Shown in pieces: positions 55,946-64,000 of a stretch of DNA of 64,000 nt. Below the pieces are notes generated by a model. The model did not search any database and had not been told where the DNA came from. It saw only the letters and a list, made by a program, of their open reading frames with translations. Both the position numbers and the translations under genes were made by a program. Source of the DNA: Lasioglossum baleicum. Its lineage: Eukaryota; Arthropoda; Insecta; Hymenoptera; Halictidae. The DNA lies in the NCBI RefSeq assembly GCF_051020765.1, contig NC_134929.1, positions 4,056,786 through 4,120,785 of the forward strand, in the 5' to 3' direction. The stretch's first letter is position 1. Every line of letters begins with the position of its first letter.

Positions 55946-56157
55946 TGCTGTGTTTTATAAGGCCGCGGGTATGTAAACGGTAACACCGAGACACTCTTAA
56001 CCTATAAGGCTTTATTCACGATGTACATATAACAGATGTGTCCGGGACAGGGCCACGGAGAGAGTGATCGCATTGTCGCATTGCTACCGATCACCGACGC
56101 GCCGGTAGGGCGCGCCATTGTACACGCTGTACATACTCATAAAGCGCGTACACCACA
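55946..56157 (-). repeat. gypsy 2 LTR (5' in element orientation)
   Basis: 212 bp. Next to the primer-binding site at 55932-55945 (plus-strand CTCGTCGCCAG). Confidence 0.93.
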
Positions 56158-56540
56158 ACTTCTTTTGAGGCATTCAATTTGGAACCTCGTCTCTTATGCA
56201 GAACAGCAATTGTTGTGTATATACCACTCAGGGTTGCTAATGAAATATTTCACAGTGAAAGCAGATGTTCCGATACTTGTCAAAGTAAACTAACGAATCT
56301 ATAAAAGCATATTTAGAATGACAAACTTTTGATGTTTCATTAATTTTTACCTTTGTTTACCTTTATACGTTTACCTTTTCTTTTCTTTACTCGCCTTACG
56401 ACTCTGTTAGACACAACTACTGTATTTGGTGTATTTTACCTTAAAATACTTTTTAAATATTTCAATATTGCTTTTAAAAGAATTCTACAAAAATATCCTT
56501 GACTAGTGTGAAGTTAGAAATAAAAAAGGAAGAGAATTGA

Positions 56541-57270
56541 TGAAATAAAAAAAATAGACCTACGACGGGCGCGAACCTAGTATGGGCCGGTCCACAATCG
56601 AATGCCTAACGCACTGAGCCAACTGAACTGTTGGAAACGTGAGTGATATTTCTAGATGTAATGTTCATACTGTAGAAATATTAATTAAGTTGATTTCATT
56701 TTTTAATTACTTCTGTAGAATGCTCAAGGTTTATCAGAGCCAGATAGACTTACAGAATAAATAGAACGTAACAATTTTAAGGTTAGCTTAGTTCTTCGCG
56801 GAAAAAACGTCGAGAAAATCGGTTTTTATTTTTTTTAACAACGGCGCACCAAACCGAAAAATCTTAAAAAATTCATGAACAATACTTATAACAATATACT
56901 GCTACTGTAAAAATATAAATATTGTCACTCTAAAACTTCCATGTGAAATCTGCATTTTTTCGATTTTTTTGAGGTTTTTGATTTTTTACAAGCAGGATTT
57001 CCATTTTAAAAATCTGAAACCAATTGCAAAGTATGTATTTGGGTTTTTGACATGTGTCAGATTTTTTTCAGAATTTTTAAGCGTCATTAACTAGGGAAAA
57101 TAGGCCAAAAACTGATTTTTCGTTTTTACCCCATAACTACCCTCCCGATCGAGATACAGGGTTGAAATTTTGCACAGTATGTTTTTTCTTGGTGCTCTAT
57201 CGAATGGCACATCGTCGATAAAATTCGGCTCAAGGGCATTTTTGACTATCTTATCCGGCTATGCCCTTTA
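56541..57270. repeat. Inner foldback arm, right
   Basis: Reverse complement of 50100-50850, including tRNA-like module B at 56557-56633. Confidence 0.85.
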
Positions 57271-57597
57271 TGAAATCTGCCATTAAACAATTATTTTTTA
57301 AATAGAAAATGCATGTTTTTTATTTGTGGGTATTGAAAAAAATCGAACATAAATATAATACAGTGTTATATTTACTTTATTATTGCTCATTCTTTATTAA
57401 TAAAAAAAATTACGTGTTAGTATGACACGACCCAGAATGATACTCATCGTAAAAGCATGGGAAACAATAATTTTTTCGGCATCTAGCACACACTATAAAC
57501 GGAGCGTTTGTACAGGACCACGCCGTTTTCAAGAGTTCTATTGGAAAGCACACTTCATTAACATTCATAAAAATTTCTCTGGTATCGCAGAGATTGA
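57268..57597 (-). repeat. Inverted copy of the transposase 3' end
   Basis: Reverse complement of about 59665-59998: the last about 60 codons of the transposase (from ARREIFMNVNEVCF-like sequence through the Cys-rich tail), the stop and about 150 bp of 3' sequence. It directly continues the inner arm. Confidence 0.85.
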
Positions 57598-57599
57598 AT

Positions 57600-58159
57600 A
57601 ATTATTTTTATTTTTCAAATAGAATATTATTTTCTATTTATACCTCTCTCGGCAGTGTTGGGTTTTCCGGTTGTCCTTTACGTGGATAAACCGAGTCTGC
57701 CTGGATAAATCTTCTTTCGTGTTTGCACAAAGCAATTAAGCAAGGGGTACCAGCATAAGGATGGTAGTAACTGTTGAAGGGACGGGGTAGACTCTTACCT
57801 AGGTGAGGCGCGAGGTCAACCCAGGTAAATCCCAAAAACAGACGTCGCGCTTGGTTTTATTACAGCCAAATGGCGAATACGTCTTCTTCCTGGTCCGAGT
57901 CAGCGGTCCTCCATCCCAAATATGAAAAGCAGTTATATATTACTTGACTGTTATTTTCGCTACCCCGATCGGAGAAAACCGTACTGCCCGGTACCGAAGT
58001 AATAAAAAACTCCGAAAATCATTGTGCAAGCGTTCGTATATAAGACCGACCAAATGTACCAACAACCAGACTTGATCAGAAGTGCAACAGAGAACGTCAC
58101 GCTGCTCCATTACGATTTTTTAAAGTATCAGTTTTGTTAGACGAAATAAGTTTCCAGAC
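57600..58159 (+). promoter_or_regulatory. 5' region of the transposase gene
   Basis: Non-coding. GTATATAAGACC at about 58035-58046 is a TATA-like box about 115 bp upstream of ATG 58160. Nothing else recognised. Confidence 0.4.
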
Positions 58160-59854
58160 ATGTCGGATGTGGAATTTGTGGACGTGCAAGGCCCTTCGAC
58201 AGCAGAAGAATCTGTGTGTCCTGATGATAATGTACGCAATGATATTGCGAAGGTGCAGCTAAAGGATGCTGTGGTGTATTTTGAAGATCTCCTTGCTCGA
58301 CAAGACCTGATTGCACCAGAAGGATCAGCAACCATTAATGAGGAGGCCATTGCCATAGGAGAAGAAATTTAAGGTCGCACGGTGGACATGTTATCCGAAA
58401 AGAAACTCGTCGAATGTGAAGAGCTTCTTATGCAGGATGAAACTGACGACGAGAACACGTACACAGGAGTTGAAGGATCCAGTTCACCGGAAGATTATGA
58501 GCCGAAGACGAAGACAACATAAAAAGAGTATATTCCACTGGACTACAAAATTAAAGTGGTGAATATTGCAAAATCACATCCTGGTTGGACATTGAAGAAC
58601 TTGCAGAAGAAAGGGTGCTCCCGCTTGAAACGAATGGAGGAACTTCCAAAGTGGGAAGAGCATATTAGAAGTGGTGGAACATCAATCGACAAATATGCAT
58701 TGATCGATTCATGGACAAATGACCGCTTTGAGGAATGTAGAAACAATAGTCAGCAGGTGACTACCCGAAACTTGCAGGAGTGGGCTCTAGCTGCTGCGAG
58801 CCAGTTTCAGGATTTTCAATTTAAAGCAAGTGTTTCGTGGGTGAATACATTTAAACAGAAACATGGAATACGGCAACGCAAAATAACGAAATATGTTTCA
58901 GAAAGCGAAAGCGCATCAATGGAGGGAACATGGGCTTCAGCAGAAAATTTCCGTGCGCAAGCTCGCGCCCTGATACCTACATTCAATTCGGACTTCATTA
59001 TCAACACGGACCAAACCGGCTGTCAGTACCAATCTACATTCAACCGTACGCTCGCCCACCGAGGATCAAAAGTAATTACCGTCCAAAAGAAGTGCATGAA
59101 TAAGGTGACGCATTCCTATGCTGCACAGTACGCTCTCACCTTGACGGGGAAACTGTTACCTGCCGTTTTCGTGTGCCTGCAAGAGACATCCGGCAAAGGA
59201 CCGAGGGTTCAGCAGTTAGTGCAACAATATTCGGACAAATATAAAAATGTTGTTGTAACGTGTTCGAAGACGGGAAAATTGACAACTGCGTTGTATAAAA
59301 TGTTTTTAAATGACTGTTTAAAGCCGTATGTGACACAAGAGAAGTTCCTTCTATTGATAGATTCTTGGGGAGGACAGACAAATCCGGTGATGTACGATGA
59401 AATTTTTCAAGATGACGAAGGCATGCCAACGTGTACTGTCAAGGTTATACCTCCGAAATGTACTCCTCTGGTACAGCCGTGTGATGTATATTTTTACAGA
59501 CAAGTGAAAAATTTAATTAAGCGGTTACAAAATTGTTCCTTTTTAATTCAGCAAAACCGCGAGATATATTCCAGGGAGGATTGTATAAAAATACAATCAA
59601 TTGTACATCACCAACTGTCTTCCCCTATATTTGTAAATATGTTAAAGTATGCGTGGTATGCGTCGAAACTCTGCGATACCAGAGAAATTTTTATGAATGT
59701 TAATGAAGTGTGCTTTCCAATAGAACTCTTGAAAACGGCGTGCTCCTGTACAAACGCTCCGTTTATAGTGTGTGCTAGATGCCGAAAAAATTATTGTTTC
59801 CCATGCTTTTACGATGAGTATCATTCTGGGTCGTGTCATACTAACACGTAATTT
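58160..59854 (+). pseudogene. CENP-B/pogo-like DDE transposase with two in-frame stops
   Basis: About 563 codons in one frame from ATG 58160 (MSDVEFVDVQGPSTAEES), interrupted by TAA at 58370 and TAA at 58520. The acidic N-terminus leads to a helix-turn-helix region (YKIKVVNIAKSHPGWTLKNL) and a CENP-B-type DNA-binding stretch (WVNTFKQKHGIRQRKI). The DDE domain has Asp in INTDQTGCQYQ, Asp in LLLIDSWGGQTNP and the third acidic residue in PLVQPCDVYFYRQVKNL. A Cys-rich tail (CSCTNAPFIVCARCRKNYC) follows. Family knowledge: pogo/Tigger-type transposases. From 58523 to the stop the frame is open (about 440 codons), so a shorter protein is conceivable. Confidence 0.82.
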
Positions 59855-60034
59855 TTTTTATTAATAAAGAATGAGCAATAATAAAGTAAATATAACACTG
59901 TATTATTTTTATGTTCGATTTTTTTCAATACCCACAAATAAAAAACATGCATTTTCTATTTAAAAAATAATTGTTTAATGGCAGATTTCATAAATTTTAG
60001 GATTAAAACTGAAAAAAGATTTTTAAAAAAAATG

Positions 60035-60109
60035 TCGGCAGCAAGACTCGAACCAGCGACCTACTGATTACCAGTCTTTCTCGCAGCGCCCTCAGCCACT
60101 GCGCTTCGT
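60035..60109 (-). repeat. tRNA-like module A in the right end
   Basis: Reverse complement of 50003-50076 with A- and B-box-like words intact on the minus strand. Confidence 0.65.
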
Positions 60110-60119
60110 GTTCATAGCT

Positions 60120-61136
60120 TGTAACAGACCTGCACCGAGCAGTCCTGTCACCAACGGTTCTTTTCGAATACAGCCCCAAAACAAGGGCGGACGCGACCGA
60201 AACGTACCGAAAACAGTACAAACCCTCTACCGCACCACCAACCCTCACCACAATGTTAATGATATATAAACCGAGGCAAAGAAGACAAATTACCGCATTC
60301 CGTCTAGAAGTATTGTAGACTCCAGTCCTGTACTCCTGCCTGAGACGAGCCGTCACAGCGATCACCAGGAAACCGACACATCTCCTATCCAGGGTGAGTA
60401 TCCACACCGAAATCCGTTTCGCCGAGCCGTCGAAACATCCACACCAAAACCCGTTTCGCCGAGCCGTCGAAACCTCCACACCAAAACCCGTTTCGCCGAG
60501 CCGTCGAAACCTCCACACCAAAGTCCGTCTCGTCGAGCCGTCGAGACCTCCACCCCGAAACCCGTTCGCCGAGCCGTCGAACTCTCCGCACCGACCTTCA
60601 CTTCGCCGAGCCGCCGAAGACTCCACTGATACACCCTCCGTTCCGCCGCACCACCGAGACGCTCACCGATTACACCAAAACCTCGAAATCGTCGACAACC
60701 ACCGCCGGTTCCGCCGACCCACCGAACTCCCCGCCGGTACCGCCGAAGCCACCGAACTCCGATAAACCGTTCCGCTCCGCCGAACCGCCGGAATTCGCGC
60801 CGCTAACAATCGTTCACCGTCCCAACTATTTTGTCGCGATCCCGATGCACGCCGTGCACCGCCCCGATTCGCGCATACACGCTGCAACCGTGCACCTCCG
60901 TCGCGCCTAAGCAGCAGCATTGTTCATAAATGTATACTCGTTTACGGTCTTTAAATATAGTACGTCATTTAACGTAACTGTTGTTTCCGAATTCTTTCCG
61001 AACCTTCGCACCTCGTCTTCCCGCACCGGCCGATTCCCCTCGTCAACTAACGAACCTTGGTCCGACGAGCTGTCCAAACACTGAGGGGTCAGCACCGCAA
61101 AGATTTCGATTACCGCCGGAATCGACGACCGTTACA
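60120..61136 (+). mobile_element. Solo LTR (TGTAACAGACC family)
   Basis: Begins TGTAACAGACCTGCACCG, ends GACGACCGTTACA, and is flanked by AGCT (60116-60119, 61137-61140). The empty site is preserved in the left end at 49985-49996. It contains a TATA-like box near 60266 and a tandem array (about 60405-60610, period about 39 bp, about five copies of GTTTCGCCGAGCCGTCGAAA). The same LTR family as 11383-12636, strongly diverged. Confidence 0.9.
60405..60610. repeat. 39-bp tandem array in the solo LTR
   Basis: Five or so units built on CGCCGAGCCGTCGAAACCTC. Since the period is a multiple of three, it creates open frames on both strands that should not be taken for genes. Confidence 0.9.
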
Positions 61137-61405
61137 AGCTTAACGCGAACTCCTTATGAACGCTTAAACCGAATTTTCAAATGCCATTTTCTTGGGAAAT
61201 CTTGAGAAGCGCGCGCTACTGCTTTGCTAAATTACACTTGGATATGTCATCTTCAAATACTGCAAGTTTCAGGAAAATCCGGATTCCGACTACCCTGGAC
61301 TCCCCTTGTGAGTTGCCACCACTTTCTGGCACGCTCACGCTTAGCACGGAACAGCTCCTAGACCGACGGTAGAGCCCGTTTTTTCCACGAAACAGCGACC
61401 ATACC

Positions 61406-62318
61406 ACAGACGAGATATAGGAATAGACCTGACACCTTATGGGACTTGTTGTCCATAGGAATCTGAAGTACCGACACCTTAAAATGCCACTGATTTTAGC
61501 GTCCTCTACGCTTTAAGAACGGTGAATTCGAAAACTAGAACCAATACGAATCGGGTTCGACTGGTAAAACTTCTACAACCAGTGCCGGATTAATCCAGCG
61601 CGGGGCCCGTAGCAAATGTAACCAGGAGGGCCTATGGTTTGCACAATAATATAATAAAACCCAATGAATGACCTTTTTCGTAGCAAAAATATCTGCGAAC
61701 GATATGTCTACAGCGTTGTCAAGTCTAAAGTACGCAACGTTGTCCGATTATGAGTTTTCAATACATCCGAAAATCATCGGATGAGTGCAATCGCAAAGAG
61801 GCTCTCTTCTGCCCGTTCGCCGTAAAGCATACGCTAATAAGAAAAAGAAATCTCCTTACGTTAATTTCGATCCATTGCAATTTCTGAAAAAAATTTCTTT
61901 TCACAGCCTATAGTAAACCAATTGCTCTAGCTTTCACAAAAAATTTCAAATCGTATAGTACAATATTGAAACAGTTATCGTCTTTTTTAGAGTGTCTTTA
62001 AATTTTTGTTCACAAAATTTTGTATATCGAAATGTAATAAGAAAACTTTAAAAACGAACACATTAGGAAGGCGTAAAAAAAAAAGTTTTTCAATTTAAGA
62101 ATCATATTAAATACACGTAATGCGAATGGAGTATAAAATTTTTTATTCGTGCTAATAAATGCTCCAAAATTGTGTTTTATCGGTAACATTGGGTGTTGAC
62201 ACTGAATGGTAACGGGGCGTTAGCACACCGATACCGACGGAAATGGGGCGTTAGCGCACCGATACCGACGGACACCAAAATGCATTGGGTGTCAGGTCTA
62301 TTCCTATATCTCGTCGGT
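61406..62318. mobile_element. Non-autonomous element with 30-bp inverted ends and 9-bp target duplication
   Basis: Tips ACAGACGAGATATAGGAAT and ATTCCTATATCTCGTCGGT, flanked by GACCATACC (61397-61405, 62319-62327). The length of the duplication suggests a Mutator-like element. Inside, CAGTGCCGGATTAATCCAGC at 61582 looks like a hAT-type tip fragment. A short tandem duplication with ACACCGATACCGACGG lies at 62219-62275. No gene. Confidence 0.75.
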
Positions 62319-62559
62319 GACCATACCATGCAGCAGCATGTTTTAGCATGAAACAGAACCTTTACTAGCCTGTGGCATAAATCAGAACTAGCTTCAACCG
62401 ATGCTTCGTGCGATATAACCATGTATTAGAAATTGCTAAAATTCGATGCGGTAATACATAATTCTAATAAATTTAATATTAATAAGTAGCTTTATTAGAG
62501 GATCGCCTGTGGACTTGACATAAAAAGTGTATAGAATTGACATAAAGAGTAATAAAAAT

Positions 62560-62685
62560 AACAATTGCAATTAAAATCACAATAAACACAATAAAAATTA
62601 AAATTGGAATTACAATTAAAATCACAATAAACACAATAAAAATTAAAATTGGAATTACAATTAAAATCACAATAAAAAAAAGATT
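62560..62685. repeat. AT-rich tandem repeat, 57-bp unit
   Basis: Two full copies and a part of ATTAAAATCACAATAAACAC plus AATAAAAATTAAAATTGG. Confidence 0.9.
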
Positions 62686-62699
62686 AAATGAGTTTAAGT

Positions 62700-63110
62700 G
62701 CCGATACACTATTTTTAACATATAAAAAGTATTAATGAGGAATACAAATTGTTACTTGGCTTCTAAATATTATTTATAGAATTTATTTTGCATAAAGATC
62801 CGCAGTCTGCGTACTTAACACACACATTTTAAATCAGAATAACTTTTTTATGAATGGAGCAAACGACTTGTTAATTTCTCTGTAAGGCTAGAATAAGAAA
62901 TGGTTTAGTAAATGATGTCTAAAAAATATGTTGAAAATTGAGTAAAAAATATGTTGGAAATTGGAATTGCGAAAAAAAATAGTGAAAATTGATTTTTACA
63001 ACTTCTTTAGCTCGGCCAATAACGAAAGTTTAAGAGATGTGTTTGGTAAGCTCGTATTATTATCTCGTTGATTTGAGTTATAAACGATTAAAAGTGGTAA
63101 AAAGGCCGCG
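62700..63110. other. Non-coding AT-rich spacer
   Basis: No gene, repeat tip or splice-supported exon was recognised. Confidence 0.5.
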
Positions 63111-63119
63111 AATGTCATG

Positions 63120-63990
63120 GAAAATTGCAATTTTCATTCTACGACTTCGAATACATCCACGAATAATTTTACGAATAAAACCACTATGCACATGCCTTTT
63201 TTTAATCGGAATATCGCGACGAAGCAACCGCGTCACTTACATGAAAGAAATATGAAGAATAAATAAGGTCTGCAATTCACTTGTTAGTGCATGGTTTCAT
63301 GCCGATATACCTGGCTGGCCGTCGGCCGTCGGGTTGCCCAGCCGTGTTTATTGCACCACTTGGCTAAGGCTCCCGAGGCCCTCGTCACATCATCGCCCTA
63401 GCCAGCAGAGATGGGCAAAAATTGTATTTGAATACCGAGAATACTTTCACGAGTAAAATCACTAGACACAGTCCGAATTCTACCGAGTTTAGTCTTTTCT
63501 TAATCGGAAGAACCCCACGAGTTGGTTCGTGTCACTTTCGTGAGTGCATCACGAAAAATAAACAAGTTCAGCATTCACTTGTCAGCGGTTTCATGCCGAG
63601 CTACCTGGCTGGCCGTCGCGTCGGCCGTCGGGTTGCTCGGCCGTGTTTATTGCACCACTTGGTCAAGGCGCCCGAGGCCCTCGTCGCGTCGCTTCGTTGC
63701 CCTAGCACAGATGATGGGCAAAAATTGTATTTGAATACAAATTTCGAGGATACTTTCACGAGTAAAACTACTAGACACAGTCCGAATTCTATCGAGTTTA
63801 GTCTTTTCTTAATCGGAAGAACCCCACGAACAATAACAATGCCAATAACAATAAACAAGTTCAGCATTCACTTGTCAGCGGTTTCATGCCGAGCTACGTC
63901 AGCTACCTGGCTGGCCGTCGAGTTACCCGTGTTTATTGCATTACTATTGTGTTCTGGGCTGAGGCCCCGGAACGTGTTCATTCAAGCCTC
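63120..63990. repeat. Tandem repeat, about 295-bp unit, about three copies
   Basis: Landmarks recur with period about 292-303 bp: TTCATGCCG..TACCTGGCTGGCCGTC at 63297, 63590 and 63883; GATGGGCAAAAATTGTATTTG at 63411 and 63714; GTTTATTGCACCACTTGG at 63348 and 63645. The second and third units are closer to each other than to the first. The array may continue beyond the window. Confidence 0.88.
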
Positions 63991-64000
63991 GAGCCGACTA

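Larger units (their letters stand above)
51204..56157 (-). mobile_element. Ty3/gypsy element 2, intact and young
   Basis: LTRs 51204-51415 and 55946-56157 (212 bp each) appear identical. The perfect 5-bp duplication is ACTTC (51199-51203, 56158-56162). On the minus strand the primer-binding site TGGCGACGAGGAT follows the 5' LTR, and the purine tract AAAAAAGAGGGAGGAAA precedes the 3' LTR. One uninterrupted Gag-Pol frame fills the inside. Confidence 0.96.
49822..61308 (+). mobile_element. 11.5-kb composite element with long inverted ends and a CENP-B/pogo-like transposase
   Basis: Outer ends CAAGGGGAGTCCAGGG and its reverse complement, each flanked by TGA (49819-49821, 61309-61311). The outer inverted ends (about 49822-50110 and 59990-61308 minus the LTR) match closely and contain a tRNA-like module. 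Inside are a second set of long inverted arms (about 50100-50850 and 56541-57270), an inverted copy of the transposase 3' end, the transposase, gypsy element 2 and a solo LTR. The 3-bp duplication is unlike pogo (TA), so the transposase and the ends may have different origins. Confidence 0.65.

Noticed and set aside
60003..60765. Repetitive Arg/Gly/Phe frame (207 codons, minus) and its plus-strand partner
   Set aside because: Produced by the 39-bp tandem array inside a solo LTR; no start or domain support.
1..64000. CRISPR arrays, operons, ribosome-binding sites, riboswitches
   Set aside because: Introns, LTR elements and eukaryotic transposases show that this is not prokaryotic; the repeats found have no CRISPR spacing.

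Overview
This is eukaryotic nuclear DNA, almost certainly from an insect. The AT-rich background, spliced transposase genes with short introns, tRNA-iMet-half priming of a copia element and the set of DNA transposon superfamilies (PIF/Harbinger, Transib, hAT, Mutator-like, CENP-B/pogo-like) all fit. A hymenopteran is my guess, but nothing in the window proves the order. There is little host sequence: a decayed Sec24 fragment (25.4-26.4 kb) and a small split gene for an RS/RGG-rich protein (39.75-49.55 kb). Nearly everything else is a layered graveyard, and partly a nursery, of transposable elements.

Layout. 0.7-4.0 kb: a PIF/Harbinger element with both genes open (417-aa DDE transposase, 221-aa MYB/SANT-like partner), with an inverted copy of its own exon 1 and a hAT-like MITE inside. 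4.07-8.15 kb: back-to-back Transib-type elements whose ends start with CACAGTG, the V(D)J recombination signal heptamer. 8.4-13.3 kb: a second Transib-like transposase pseudogene, split by a 1.66-kb hAT-like element and a 1.25-kb solo LTR; removing both restores the frame. 13.4-18.9 kb: a hAT element with an intact four-exon 629-aa transposase and a 1.7-kb solo LTR in its first intron. 19.4-24.0 kb: a copia element with apparently identical LTRs but a broken gag-pol. 24.4-30 kb: a gypsy gag fragment, Sec24 remnants with a retroposon, and a degenerate Mutator-domain/YqaJ-domain gene. 30.4-34.3 kb: foldbacks, one interrupted by a Mutator-like element with a 9-bp target duplication. 34.3-38.4 kb: GC-rich and then AT-rich sequence without a recognisable gene.

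38.4-49.5 kb is a set of Russian dolls: the RS/RGG gene is interrupted by gypsy element 1, gypsy 1 by a ~1-kb palindromic foldback, and the foldback by a complete Transib with an open 663-aa RAG1-like transposase; a small hAT MITE sits in the gypsy 5' LTR. 49.8-61.3 kb is an 11.5-kb element with long inverted ends carrying tRNA-like modules. It holds a CENP-B/pogo-like DDE transposase with two stop codons and hosts a young intact gypsy (element 2, 1414-aa Gag-Pol) and a 1-kb solo LTR. The last 2.7 kb contains a small element with a 9-bp target duplication and a ~295-bp tandem repeat.

Two themes stand out. First, Transib ends recur, repeatedly next to CGGCG/CGCCG targets. Second, several unrelated superfamilies carry inverted duplications of part of their own sequence, as if template switching during gap repair were common in this genome.
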